Shown: positions 1 through 8,474 of the stretch, piece by piece
Layout of the letters: the number at the start of each line of letters is the position of its first letter
Numbering within the stretch: position 1 is the stretch's first letter
NCBI RefSeq assembly: GCF_025847205.1
Contig: NZ_JAOYTH010000010.1
Span: forward strand, 213,544 to 277,543
Direction: 5' to 3'
DNA length: 64,000 bases
Source: Pararhizobium sp. YC-54
GTDB lineage: Bacteria > Pseudomonadota > Alphaproteobacteria > Rhizobiales > Rhizobiaceae
The notes under the pieces: generated by a model
Databases searched by the model: none
What the model saw: the letters and a program-made list of their open reading frames with translations, nothing else
What the model was told of the DNA's origin: nothing
Translations under genes and position numbers: made by a program

Positions 1-718
1 CGGTCAACCATCCATCGTAACCCGTCGCCTTGAGCGCGGAGAACATCGCCCCGAAATCAATGTGGCCGCGCCCTGGAATGCCCCGGTCGTTCTCCGACAC
101 GTGGAAAACGCCGATATCGCCACCAATGACCCCGATGGAGGATAGCGGGTCCTTCTCCTCAATATTGGCGTGGAATGTGTCATACATGATCTTGAAGGCC
201 GGATGATCGACCCTCTCCACATAGGAACGCGCCTGCTCCATCGTATTCAGGAAGTATGTTTCGAAGCGATTGAGGTGTTCCAGACTGAGCGTTATGCCAT
301 TCGTGGCAGCGCGCTCGGCCAGGGCCCGATGCGCGTCTGCTCCGCGATTCAACTCGTCTTCGGTCGGACCGGCGCCAGTGAAATGGCCGATCGGCGCATG
401 GAAGGGCCCGCCCATGCTTTCCGCTGAGAGCGCGATGGCGCAATCCAACGCCCAATTCAGATGTCTGATGCCATTTTCCCGGACTTCGACATCCCCACTG
501 ACTGGATTCGCCTGCGGTGACGGGATGATCGACGTCGTCGACCGCGCGATGCCGATCGCATCCAGTGACTTGCCAAGGCGCTCATAGTGGCGAACGTTCC
601 CCTTAAGTACCGGGATCTCGACCCCGTCATAGCCAAGCTGGCGCAGTCGGCTCACATGAGAAAGATGCGCGTCTTCGACAAAATCTGTCAGACAGAGAAG
701 ATTGATACCAAGTTTCAT
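1..718 (-). CDS. Sugar phosphate isomerase/epimerase, 3' end cut by window
   Basis: The reading frame starts at an ATG (716-718) and stays open to position 1, giving 239 residues of an AP-endonuclease-2-like TIM barrel (sugar phosphate isomerase/epimerase family). Visible family marks are the start MKLGINLL, the metal-site glutamate in LSLEHLNRFETYF (about residue 147), the metal-site aspartate in MYDTFHANIEEKDP (about 180) and the C-terminal HVSENDRGIPGRGHIDF, which resembles D-tagatose/D-psicose 3-epimerases. The gene is first seen 35 bases downstream of another isomerase gene on the same strand, so the two are probably cotranscribed. It should interconvert a free ketose or a related sugar; the substrate cannot be read from sequence. 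The last roughly 40-50 codons lie outside the window. Confidence 0.8.
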   Translation of the reverse strand, partial: MKLGINLLCLTDFVEDAHLSHVSRLRQLGYDGVEIPVLKGNVRHYERLGKSLDAIGIARSTTSIIPSPQANPVSGDVEVRENGIRHLNWALDCAIALSAESMGGPFHAPIGHFTGAGPTEDELNRGADAHRALAERAATNGITLSLEHLNRFETYFLNTMEQARSYVERVDHPAFKIMYDTFHANIEEKDPLSSIGVIGGDIGVFHVSENDRGIPGRGHIDFGAMFSALKATGYDGWLT

Positions 719-753
719 TGGATCACTCGATTGAGGCCGTTAGACGAGAATTG

Positions 754-1620
754 TTAGTGAACGGCAACACCGAGGTCCGCGCACACTGATCGAATCCAGG
801 CCAGTGATTTCTCGATCATCGGGCCGGAAGCGCCTTCGCATTCAAGGCTGAGGACTCCCGAATAGCCGTGATCGCGCAGGACACTGAGGCAGGCCTTGAT
901 GTTATCGGCATTCACACCGTCACCGAGCGCGCAATGACTGACCGCGATGCCCGTCTGGCCACCCCGCGCCGCCTCAGCCAGGCAAGCCGATACGTCCTTC
1001 ACGTGGACGTGGCTGACTTTGCCAATAAACTGCTTGAGGAAGGCCACCGGGTCCTGTCCGGCGATGTAGGTGTTGCCGGTATCCATGTTCATACGCAACC
1101 AGGGACTGGCGACGAAATCGAGCATTTGTTCCATGAATTTCGGTTTGGTGGTGAAGTGACCATGCGGCTCGATATTGACGATGATCTGGTGAGCTTCCGC
1201 CACCTCGACGATCGTTTCGTAGCTGCGCTTCATGATGGAAAGCGATTGCGTTTCGCTCAGTCCCTCAGGCATGTGCAACCCGTCGGTGGTATCGACGCAA
1301 GGGCTACCTGCTTGCGCGGCCCAGGCGATCGATTTCAACACATAGGGAACACCGCGCATCGGGCCATCTTCGCCCGAAAGAGGATAGGCCGCGTCCACCT
1401 GACTGAATTGCACCCCATAGCGATCCATCTTGCGGCGCAGCAGTACCGGATCCTCGTAGAGCGCCACATGCGGCTGATAACCAAGCCCATGGATCCAGCT
1501 GACCCCATCGATCAGGCCGCATTCTATGAAGTGAACATTATTGTCGCTCGCCCACTGCAAGCATTTTTCGAACGACCAGTACGCCGAATTAAAAGCGTCT
1601 GTGTGGAACCCCATCCGCAC
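754..1620 (-). CDS. Sugar phosphate isomerase/epimerase
   Basis: This 288-residue TIM-barrel protein belongs to the xylose-isomerase-like sugar isomerase/epimerase family. Metal-ligand regions visible are EPHGHF, MDTGNTY, VSHVHVKDV and LSLECEG, in the order expected for the barrel. A GGAGG lies 8 bases before a GTG at 1620 and about 14 bases before an ATG at 1614, so I chose the GTG start; the ATG start would shorten the protein by two residues. It precedes the epimerase at 1-718 on the same strand and diverges from the AraC regulator at 1784. Two such enzymes side by side usually act in the catabolism of a rare sugar or polyol, but no transporter or kinase is visible here to say which. Confidence 0.8.
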   Translation of the reverse strand: MRMGFHTDAFNSAYWSFEKCLQWASDNNVHFIECGLIDGVSWIHGLGYQPHVALYEDPVLLRRKMDRYGVQFSQVDAAYPLSGEDGPMRGVPYVLKSIAWAAQAGSPCVDTTDGLHMPEGLSETQSLSIMKRSYETIVEVAEAHQIIVNIEPHGHFTTKPKFMEQMLDFVASPWLRMNMDTGNTYIAGQDPVAFLKQFIGKVSHVHVKDVSACLAEAARGGQTGIAVSHCALGDGVNADNIKACLSVLRDHGYSGVLSLECEGASGPMIEKSLAWIRSVCADLGVAVH

Positions 1621-1649
1621 CGGCAAATCCTCCCGATTTCTCCCCCATA

Positions 1650-1719
1650 CCATTGACTTGCAATGGCAATCGTTCAACACGTTATTTCGTGCTTGATGAT
1701 GATGACAGCATTGCGCAAT
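1650..1719. promoter_or_regulatory. Candidate operators in divergent isomerase/AraC promoter
   Basis: The 163 bases between the divergent starts contain a perfect inverted repeat CCATTG-N5-CAATGG (1650-1666), 30 bases upstream of the isomerase start, and a 10-base palindrome ATTGCGCAAT (1710-1719). Both are plausible regulator-binding sites, though AraC proteins more often use direct repeats. This is inference from symmetry and location only. Confidence 0.3.
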
Positions 1720-1783
1720 ATCGGGTGATCCGCGTTCGATATGGCGCACTGGTAAATTTTGAACAGTCTGTGGAGGGGAACCA

Positions 1784-2827
1784 GTGGGGAAACGGAACCC
1801 GAATGCGGCCGAGAGGCCGGCTGTTTTCCGCGAGCCTGGCGCGCTTCTCTACGCCGGCAATTGCCAGGACCTGTTGGAGGCATCCCGGGCCGGCATGGTC
1901 ACATTGAATGCCTGGACACGGCGCGGCTATCCCGGGCTGGATCTCGGTTCTGCCCTGCCGCAGGTATGTTCGGTCGGCGGCTGGGATGCGACGCAGCCGC
2001 AGGATTGGGGGCTGCGCGAACATTGCAACGAGGGCGTCAAGATCGCCTACATTGCTCGCGGTGCGCTTACTGTCACCATGGACGGACAGCGGCGCATCTT
2101 GAATGAAGGCCAGATGTTCGTTGTGCGCCCGTGGCAGCTGCATGCCCTTGGCGATCCCAATGTCGGCGCAAGCCAGATCGTCTGGGTGCTGCTCGATATG
2201 GGCGTTCGGCGGCCGCACGAGACATGGCAGTGGCCGGACTGGATCAGCTGGCCGGAGCGTGACCGCAAGCGGCTGACAGAACTTCTGTCCAAGAACGAGC
2301 AGATATCCTATGTCGCGGCACGCGACGTGGCTCGCTGTTTCATGGACATCGCAGACATCGTCGCCACAGGAGACATCGAAGGCGGTGAGGCGCGGCTGGG
2401 GCTGCTCATATCGATGATGCTGCTGCAATTCATGCAGATGCTGGAAAAGCAGGCGCCCGTCCTCGACCTTGCATTGGCTAGCTCGAAGCGAACGGTTAAG
2501 ATCTTCCTTAAGCGCCTTCAGCATGCGTTGGACGAGGAGTGGACGCTCGAAAACATGGCGGCCGAGTGCAATCTTTCGCGCACCCAGTTTACGCAGCACT
2601 GTCTGGTGCTGACGAACATGACACCGGTGCGCTATTTGCAGATGATCCGCCTTGAGGCGGCGAGCGAAATGCTCGGGGCCGGTCACTCCACAGTGACGCA
2701 AATCGCCTATGATTGCGGCTTTTCGTCCAGTCAGTACTTCGCCACCTGCTATAAAAAGCGTTTCGGATTTTCGCCGCTGGAAACACCGCACAAACGCCGA
2801 GTGTTGGCTGACTATGCGAGTTCGTAG
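1784..2827 (+). CDS. AraC family transcriptional regulator
   Basis: The 347-residue protein has an N-terminal cupin-like sensor (around residues 80-130, with GALTVTMDGQ and WQLHALGDP) and a C-terminal AraC double helix-turn-helix (about 250-340, with MAAECNLSRTQFTQHC and IAYDCGFSSSQYFATCYKK). The GTG start is supported by GGAGG seven bases upstream. It is divergent from the two isomerase genes at 1-1620 and most likely controls them in response to their sugar substrate. The gene is convergent with the transporter at 3039, with a strong hairpin between them. Confidence 0.9.
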   Translation: MGKRNPNAAERPAVFREPGALLYAGNCQDLLEASRAGMVTLNAWTRRGYPGLDLGSALPQVCSVGGWDATQPQDWGLREHCNEGVKIAYIARGALTVTMDGQRRILNEGQMFVVRPWQLHALGDPNVGASQIVWVLLDMGVRRPHETWQWPDWISWPERDRKRLTELLSKNEQISYVAARDVARCFMDIADIVATGDIEGGEARLGLLISMMLLQFMQMLEKQAPVLDLALASSKRTVKIFLKRLQHALDEEWTLENMAAECNLSRTQFTQHCLVLTNMTPVRYLQMIRLEAASEMLGAGHSTVTQIAYDCGFSSSQYFATCYKKRFGFSPLETPHKRRVLADYASS

Positions 2828-3004
2828 AGGGAGCGCCCCGTCTCGTTCCTAACGTCCGACGCGCTGTATGATCCGTCATTGACATCCGCACCCTGACCCT
2901 GCACCAACGCCTCGGGCGGCCGACCCTTGCTGCATGGGAGTAATTCTCTGCTATGTTGTTTTCGACATCTCTACACGACGTGAAACCGCCGTGACTGAGG
3001 CTGC

Positions 3005-3031
3005 AACCGGCAGCGCTAAGCGCTGCCGGTT
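3005..3031. terminator. Bidirectional hairpin between convergent genes
   Basis: AACCGGCAGCGCT and AGCGCTGCCGGTT are perfect complements separated by one base, so a stem of at least ten pairs can form. It lies 8 bases past the stop of the minus-strand transporter and about 180 bases past the AraC gene. There is no U-run on either side, so it may act as a 3'-end stabiliser or a factor-dependent end rather than a classical terminator. Confidence 0.55.
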
Positions 3032-3038
3032 CGTCTCG

Positions 3039-4346
3039 TCAGCGCCGGATGAACAGTGCCACCACCGCGCTCAGGGCGCTTGCCACAGCGACAATAAGGA
3101 AGACCAGGGACGTATCACCATGGGTGTCCATGACGCCGCCAATCAATGGTTCGCCTAATCCTGCGAACAGATAGGCAAAAAAGTTCATCACGCCGATCGC
3201 CGTTCCCGCCCGCTTGTGACCGACAAGGTCCGGGCAAAGCGCCCAAAATGACGACTGTGGCCCATAGACAAAGAAGCCGCACAGGAACAGCACAACGAGG
3301 CCCAAATACACCTCGGTCGTTGGGATCGTGTACATGTAAAGCGACGTGATTGCCGCAAGCGCCATGTAAAGGACGATTGCGATGTAGCGCTTGGAATTGA
3401 ACAGGCGGTCGGAAACCCAGCCGTTTGTCGCCGCCCCGATAGCCATGCCGACCGGAAGGGCCACACTGATCCACTTCGGATCGATCATCGCCGTATCGGC
3501 ACTAGCCTTGGCCCAGTTCGCTCCGAGAAAATGCACCGGCACCCAAACCAGGAGACCATATCTGGCTGCATTCTGGAAACCGATGGCTACGCCACCGACG
3601 AGCAGCCGCCAGTTCTTGAGAACGCCCTTGTAGCGCTCATAGGAGCTTTCATCATCGGCGACCTGAGCTGTGGCGGCATCATCGATCGCGTCGTCGTGGG
3701 GTGAACGGAAACCAAGATCTTCCGGCCGCTCACGAGCGACGAGATAAAAGGTTATGCCGCCGACCAGGAGCAGCAGAACGGGAATGCGGAAGATCCACCG
3801 CCAATCCATCTGCAGATAATGGACGACGATCAACGACGTGACGAAAGAGAGTACCGAAGCCAGGCCCGCGGCAAAAACATAGCAGCCGAAGACCTTGCCA
3901 CGCTCATGGCGGCCCCACCAGTTCGATAGCAAACGGCTCCCCGGCGCCCAGCCAAGAGCCTGGAGATAACCATTCGCGCCCCAAAGGATACCCAAGCTGA
4001 CGACTCCGCCGGCAAAGCTCGTGGCCCAGTTCATCGCACAGGACAGGATCGCGCCCGCACTCATGACACGCCGGCCACCGAATTTATCGCCGAGATTGCC
4101 GTTGATCGCCTGGCCTATCGCGTAGCACCAAAGCATGGTTGCGCTGACCCAGCCGAGTGCTTCCTTCGAAACGCCAAACTCCGCCTGAATCCCGGGTATT
4201 GCAAACCCGAACGTCTGACGGCCGGTGTAGAAGAAGAGATAGCAAAACATGGCCGCAAACAACATGCGCCATTGCGCGCGCCGAAATGCGGACGTGCCTG
4301 CCTCTGCCGTTGAAAAGCTTGTATTGACTTGCGTTACCTTGCTCAT
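3039..4346 (-). CDS. MFS transporter, organophosphate antiporter (OPA) type
   Basis: This 435-residue polytopic membrane protein has about twelve hydrophobic segments and the N-terminal pattern of the OPA group (GlpT, UhpT, UhpC, PgtP): FFYTGRQTFGFAIPG, then a TM4-5 region with NWWGRHERGKVFGCYVFAAG. OPA proteins exchange organic phosphate esters for phosphate across the inner membrane. It is last in a minus-strand run with phnY, phnA and an alcohol dehydrogenase, which makes a phosphonate (phosphonoacetate, phosphonoacetaldehyde or 2-hydroxyethylphosphonate) a likely substrate. That substrate is inference from context; glycerol-3-phosphate or another phosphate ester is the alternative. The start ATG is preceded by GGGAGG. 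Confidence 0.85.
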   Translation of the reverse strand: MSKVTQVNTSFSTAEAGTSAFRRAQWRMLFAAMFCYLFFYTGRQTFGFAIPGIQAEFGVSKEALGWVSATMLWCYAIGQAINGNLGDKFGGRRVMSAGAILSCAMNWATSFAGGVVSLGILWGANGYLQALGWAPGSRLLSNWWGRHERGKVFGCYVFAAGLASVLSFVTSLIVVHYLQMDWRWIFRIPVLLLLVGGITFYLVARERPEDLGFRSPHDDAIDDAATAQVADDESSYERYKGVLKNWRLLVGGVAIGFQNAARYGLLVWVPVHFLGANWAKASADTAMIDPKWISVALPVGMAIGAATNGWVSDRLFNSKRYIAIVLYMALAAITSLYMYTIPTTEVYLGLVVLFLCGFFVYGPQSSFWALCPDLVGHKRAGTAIGVMNFFAYLFAGLGEPLIGGVMDTHGDTSLVFLIVAVASALSAVVALFIRR

Positions 4347-4379
4347 GATTCATGACCTCCCAAGGTTTGTTTTCCTCCA

Positions 4380-4415
4380 GCGAAGGGCACCTACCTCCCA
4401 GCAGCAGCCCTTCGC
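4380..4415 (-). other. Intercistronic hairpin between phnY and transporter gene
   Basis: GCGAAGGGC (4380-4388) pairs perfectly with GCCCTTCGC (4407-4415) in the 131-base gap between phnY and the OPA transporter gene. There is no U-run. It probably segments or stabilises the phn transcript rather than ending it. Confidence 0.4.
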
Positions 4416-4477
4416 GCTTCGTAGTGCATTGCAGTCGTGTCTCTGTTTTCCTTTGGCCTAGCGGATGGTGCAGGATT

Positions 4478-5929
4478 TCAGCTGTGCCAGGGCGTGGACC
4501 AGGTGCGAACGTTGGTGAAGCTCTTCATCGCTTCGACGACGCCTTCCTTGTAGCCAAGTCCTGAATCCTTGATCCCGCCGAACGGCGACATCTCGATGCG
4601 ATAGCCCGGGACTTCCCAGACGTTGACGGTTCCAACCTCCAGCTCGGCGATGAACCGCGAGACATAATCGAGCCGATTCGTGCAGACCCCTGATGACAGG
4701 CCATAGGCGGTGGAATTCGAGACACGGATGACTTCGGCAATATCGTCGGGGCAGCGGACAATCGGGATGACCGGCCCAAAGGTTTCTTCATGGACGAGCT
4801 CGCAGTCGAAAGGCACATGATCAACGACCGTGGGAGAGAACAAAGCGCCGCGGCGCGGGGCGCCGTGGAGGACAACGGCGCCCCGGCTCTCCGCGTCCCG
4901 CACACGGTCCTCAAAGAGAACGGCGGAACGCTCGTTTATGACGGTGCCAACGTCGGTCTGCGGATCCATCGGATCGCCGCATTTGAGCAGCTTTGCCTTC
5001 TGCGCAACGCGTTCGGCAAACGCATCTGCGATGCTTTCGACGACAAGGATGCGCTTTACCGCTGTACAGCGCTGGCCGGAATTTTTGGTGGCGCCGCTTA
5101 CAGCGAGGTCTGCAGCCTTTTCCAGATCGGCATCCTCCATGACGATCAGCGGATCATTTCCGCCCAGTTCGAGTACGATACGCTTGTAACCGGCGGTCGC
5201 CGCGATGTGTTTGCCGACGCGAACCGATCCGGTGAACGTTACGAGATCCGCGTCGGGGTCCGTGATCATCGAGTCGCCCATCGTCGATGGATTGCCCGTG
5301 ACGACAGAAAGCATCTCCGGCGGAAGACCGGCCTCATACAGGACATCCGCCAGTGCGAGCGCGGTAAGTGGCGTCAATTCCGTTGGTTTGAGAACCAGCC
5401 GGTTGTTGGTTGCGATTGCCGGCGCAAGCTTGTGGCTCACCATATTGAGCGGATGGTTGAACGGCGTGATGGCCGAGATAACGCCAAGCAAAGGCAGCCG
5501 TGTAGTGAAGATCTTGCGCATCTTGCCGTTTGGCGAGATGTCGCAGGAATAGATCTCGCCGTCGTCCTTGATCGTCAACTGGGCGGCAAACGACCAAACA
5601 TCATAGGCGCGGCTCGCTTCATAGAGCGAATCTTTCCAGCAGAGCCCCGACTCGGCGGTGATCAGCCGTGCGAAGTCTTCCCGCCGATCGCGCAATAGTT
5701 CCGCGGTTCGCTGCAGAATATTTTGACGCTCGAAACGAGTCAGCGCAGGTTTGAATGCTCGCGCCCTGGCAAAGGCATCGCGAACGTGCTCGGCGCGGGC
5801 AGCCGGCACCGTGCCGACCACCGTATTGTCATAGGGGTTGAAAACCTCGATCTGCTCATCGGTCTGAACCCGTTTCCCGGCGATACGCATGGCTTCGTGG
5901 CGCAAAGGTGGATTGACGTTGGTGTTCAT
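4478..5929 (-). CDS. phnY: Phosphonoacetaldehyde dehydrogenase PhnY
   Basis: This is a 483-residue NAD-dependent aldehyde dehydrogenase. It has the cofactor region [16 protein letters not shown], the catalytic glutamate in VLELGGNDP (about residue 254) and the nucleophile in [11 protein letters not shown] (Cys288), with Arg287 next to it and Arg107 in YEASRAYD. In the characterised rhizobial PhnY, arginines at the corresponding places bind the phosphonate group (from memory). PhnY oxidises phosphonoacetaldehyde to phosphonoacetate. Position right after phnA (start four bases past the phnA stop) strongly supports the assignment over a generic succinate-semialdehyde-type enzyme. The ATG at 5929 is preferred to an upstream in-frame ATG at 5959 because the latter would overlap phnA. 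Confidence 0.88.
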   Translation of the reverse strand: MNTNVNPPLRHEAMRIAGKRVQTDEQIEVFNPYDNTVVGTVPAARAEHVRDAFARARAFKPALTRFERQNILQRTAELLRDRREDFARLITAESGLCWKDSLYEASRAYDVWSFAAQLTIKDDGEIYSCDISPNGKMRKIFTTRLPLLGVISAITPFNHPLNMVSHKLAPAIATNNRLVLKPTELTPLTALALADVLYEAGLPPEMLSVVTGNPSTMGDSMITDPDADLVTFTGSVRVGKHIAATAGYKRIVLELGGNDPLIVMEDADLEKAADLAVSGATKNSGQRCTAVKRILVVESIADAFAERVAQKAKLLKCGDPMDPQTDVGTVINERSAVLFEDRVRDAESRGAVVLHGAPRRGALFSPTVVDHVPFDCELVHEETFGPVIPIVRCPDDIAEVIRVSNSTAYGLSSGVCTNRLDYVSRFIAELEVGTVNVWEVPGYRIEMSPFGGIKDSGLGYKEGVVEAMKSFTNVRTWSTPWHS

Positions 5930-5933
5930 CGGA

Positions 5934-7184
5934 TCACCGCACCAGGTTGAGCGCGACATCGAAGACGTCGAAATTGCGCAGGGTTCGGCCCGCTGGCACG
6001 TCGATCTTCCGATTGGCGATCATCGGCACCGTCTGCTCGGTCAAGCCGCCATGGGATCGCAGCGGCTCTGTCAGTCCCGACAGGTCATGGCGGTTCCTCG
6101 CGGTTCCCAACACCTTGTGGCGGGACGACAGAGCCACCACGTCACCAATTCGGTCGGCCGGCAACTCGAAACGCTCACAGGCTTCCTTCGCGGAAATCGC
6201 GACGTCTATCCCTTCGATCGTCTTCAGGATCTCGATGATCTCGGCGCACTTTTCCGTGTCGGCGTAAATGGTGGCAAAGGAACCGAGCGCGCCGTGATGC
6301 GCCACATAGGGATCGGTGATCGGCAGGATGACGCGGGTTGTCCCAGGCCCCAGACGTTCATCGAGAATTTCCTGAAGATACAAGACGTCCGGTTCGCCGT
6401 TCGGCAGGTGTTTGTCGTTCATCCCGTGATCAGCGGTCATGACGAGCGTGCAGCCAGCGGCATCGAGTTGACCGACATATCGGTCGAACATCTCGTAGAA
6501 GTCGTTGGCGCTCTCAGAACCAGGCGCCGCCTTGTGCTGCACATAGTCAGTCGTCGACAGATACATGACGTCCGGCCGAAAGGTCTTCAGCAGCTTGACC
6601 CCTGCCGCAAAGACGAACTCGGAAAGATCCGCCGAATAGACCTCAGGAAGCGGCTGACCAACGAAGTCGAGAACATTTTCCATCCCGTTCTCGGCCATGT
6701 TAGCCCGGTTTGCCTTCTCCGAGGAGAAAGCGATCGCGGTGCCGGTCGAAAAATCGAGGCCCTTGCCCAGGAGCGTCCGCAACTTGTCTTTTGCGGTCAC
6801 CATCGCGACCTTGAGACCGGCCCTCTGGAATTCAGCAAGAATGGTCGGCGCACGCAGGAAGCGTGCATCGTTCATCATCACCTCTTCCCCCTTCTCCCGG
6901 TCGTAAAAATAGTTTCCGGCGATCCCGTGGACTGCCGGCGGCTGCCCGGTAATGATGGAGAGGTTGTTCGGGTTGGTGAAGCTCGGAATGACCGAGAGCG
7001 CCGTCGTGTTTGCTCCCGTCTTCATCAGGCGATCGAGATTGGGTGCAAGCCCCTTCGAGATGGCCGCTTCGATGTAGCCGGGCTCGGAGCCGTCGATACA
7101 GATCACGACCACCGGCTTATCGGGGCGTTTGTAACTGCGGCCGTTGGCAACGATCTCCGAGCCGATGTGCACAAAAGTATTCAT
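5934..7184 (-). CDS. phnA: Phosphonoacetate hydrolase PhnA
   Basis: This 416-residue enzyme is of the alkaline phosphatase / nucleotide pyrophosphatase superfamily. It has the first metal aspartate in [13 protein letters not shown] (Asp31), the nucleophilic threonine in [12 protein letters not shown] (Thr70), then [20 protein letters not shown] and [13 protein letters not shown], which carry the remaining metal ligands. The PSFTNPNN context is typical of phosphonoacetate hydrolase (PhnA of S. meliloti and Pseudomonas fluorescens) rather than phosphodiesterases. It cleaves the C-P bond of phosphonoacetate to acetate and phosphate, using two zinc ions. It sits between the alcohol dehydrogenase gene (12 bases upstream) and phnY. 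Phosphonoacetate made by PhnY is its substrate. Confidence 0.92.
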   Translation of the reverse strand: MNTFVHIGSEIVANGRSYKRPDKPVVVICIDGSEPGYIEAAISKGLAPNLDRLMKTGANTTALSVIPSFTNPNNLSIITGQPPAVHGIAGNYFYDREKGEEVMMNDARFLRAPTILAEFQRAGLKVAMVTAKDKLRTLLGKGLDFSTGTAIAFSSEKANRANMAENGMENVLDFVGQPLPEVYSADLSEFVFAAGVKLLKTFRPDVMYLSTTDYVQHKAAPGSESANDFYEMFDRYVGQLDAAGCTLVMTADHGMNDKHLPNGEPDVLYLQEILDERLGPGTTRVILPITDPYVAHHGALGSFATIYADTEKCAEIIEILKTIEGIDVAISAKEACERFELPADRIGDVVALSSRHKVLGTARNRHDLSGLTEPLRSHGGLTEQTVPMIANRKIDVPAGRTLRNFDVFDVALNLVR

Positions 7185-7196
7185 GAACTCTTCTCC

Positions 7197-8306
7197 TTAA
7201 GCGGCGGTGGCGAGGATTGCTTCGCGGCTGCCAATGAAGTTGCGTCCGCGTTCGCCCAACAGCGCATCGTTGATCGCACCGACCCAGTTTTCGTGTGTGA
7301 CCCCATAATCGGTTGCCCGCGTCGAGACCCCGAGATCGGCGAGGAATGCTTCAAGGTCGATCGCCCCTTGCTCGAGATCGTCTCCGAATATCTGCCTCAA
7401 AGCCGCGTCGCAGGCGGTGTTCTTGCTGATCACGCTGCGCAAGATCGCCGGCAGGCTGAAGGAACAAGCGATCCCGTGAACCGTTCCGTGATGAAGGGTG
7501 AGATAGTAGGACAGCGAATGGGCGAGCGCGGTTTTGGTATTGGAGAATGCCAGCCCGGCGAACAGGCTCGCCCGTCCCATACGCTCGCGCAGACCAATGT
7601 CGCCGAGATTGCGCAGCAGCGCCGGCAGGGTCGCAATGATCTCCTTGGCTGCAAAGACAGCATGGTTTGTCGAAACCGGATTGGCGTTGACGTTCCAGAT
7701 GCTTTCGAGAGCATGCGACAGTGCATCCAGGCCGGTGCTGAGCGTCAGCGAATGCGGCACCTGAAGGGTCAGTTGCGGATCGACGATCGAATGCTCGGGG
7801 TAGAGATTGGGCCGGGCGAGCGAGTATTTCTTCTTGTTTTCCGTATCCCAGACGGTTGCCCAGCAGGTAACCTCGCTGCCTGTCCCGGCTGTCGTCGGAA
7901 CCGCGATAATGGGCACATTGAAAAGCGTATCCGCGTCCGCACGCCCTTCGAGGTAGGCCTGAACCCGTGTGAAATCATTGCCGGAGGCGGCAAGGACTTT
8001 CGCGGTATCGATGACCGAACCACCACCGAGCGCGACGATGACTTCCGGTGTGTTCTCGGCGGCGCCAAATGAATCGCACGCGATCCGCAACCCTGCAAAA
8101 CTTGGATTGGGCTCCACGTCGCGTACAACCACAGACGGTTTTCCGGCGTTGACCGAGACTTGGTCGACCAGGTGATCGAAGAATGGGTGATCATTGTAGG
8201 TCAGCAGGCAGTATTTCCGCCCCCTTATCTTCTCTTTGAGAGATGCGATCTCCCCCACACCGAACCAAACATTGACCGGATTGATGTATTTCCAGGACTG
8301 CGACAC
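7197..8306 (-). CDS. Iron-containing alcohol dehydrogenase, likely phosphonate-linked
   Basis: This is a 369-residue group III (iron-type) alcohol dehydrogenase with GGGSVIDTAKVLA for NAD(P) binding, PTTAGTGSEVT, and the metal ligands in DALSHALES and HHGTVHGIACSFSLP. It is first in the phnA-phnY-transporter transcript, 12 bases before phnA. Group III enzymes include phosphonoacetaldehyde reductases of phosphonate biosynthesis. Here, in a degradative operon, the simplest role is oxidation of 2-hydroxyethylphosphonate to phosphonoacetaldehyde, which PhnY then oxidises. No phnW transaminase is present to make phosphonoacetaldehyde from 2-aminoethylphosphonate, which fits this idea. The family is clear; the substrate is inference. 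Confidence 0.85.
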   Translation of the reverse strand: MSQSWKYINPVNVWFGVGEIASLKEKIRGRKYCLLTYNDHPFFDHLVDQVSVNAGKPSVVVRDVEPNPSFAGLRIACDSFGAAENTPEVIVALGGGSVIDTAKVLAASGNDFTRVQAYLEGRADADTLFNVPIIAVPTTAGTGSEVTCWATVWDTENKKKYSLARPNLYPEHSIVDPQLTLQVPHSLTLSTGLDALSHALESIWNVNANPVSTNHAVFAAKEIIATLPALLRNLGDIGLRERMGRASLFAGLAFSNTKTALAHSLSYYLTLHHGTVHGIACSFSLPAILRSVISKNTACDAALRQIFGDDLEQGAIDLEAFLADLGVSTRATDYGVTHENWVGAINDALLGERGRNFIGSREAILATAA

Positions 8307-8358
8307 GGCGAAAATCTCCCAACAAGCTTTTGTCCTGCCTATTGAAACTTTGGAGTGC

Positions 8359-8386
8359 CTATTTGTCCAATTGATAGTTTATTGGA
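8359..8386. promoter_or_regulatory. Candidate LysR operator, phn divergent promoter
   Basis: Two overlapping dyads lie in the divergent gap: CTAT-N11-ATAG (8359-8377), which fits the T-N11-A pattern of LysR-type regulators, and TCCAAT-N9-ATTGGA (8366-8386). They are about 55 bases upstream of the alcohol dehydrogenase start and about 90 upstream of the LysR gene start, the usual place for a LysR regulator to bind and activate a divergent target. Confidence 0.5.
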
Positions 8387-8474
8387 TTTCCATATAGAAA
8401 ACCTATGGACAGAAGATCGAGTGCCGTTCATAGTGAGGACGCTGACTTGTCGGCGCTCCCTCCTCGAACACGTA

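Noticed and set aside
3005..3031. Classical rho-independent terminator
   Set aside because: The stem is strong but no U-run follows on either strand, so it is listed only as a terminator-like hairpin.
5889..8072. A 727-codon open frame on the plus strand
   Set aside because: It is antisense to phnY, phnA and the alcohol dehydrogenase, all with clear catalytic motifs. Its translation shows no family pattern and reflects high-GC codon bias.
8355..8474. Extension of the LysR gene to a GTG at 8355
   Set aside because: It would add 40 residues with no LysR character and place the dyad operator inside the coding sequence.
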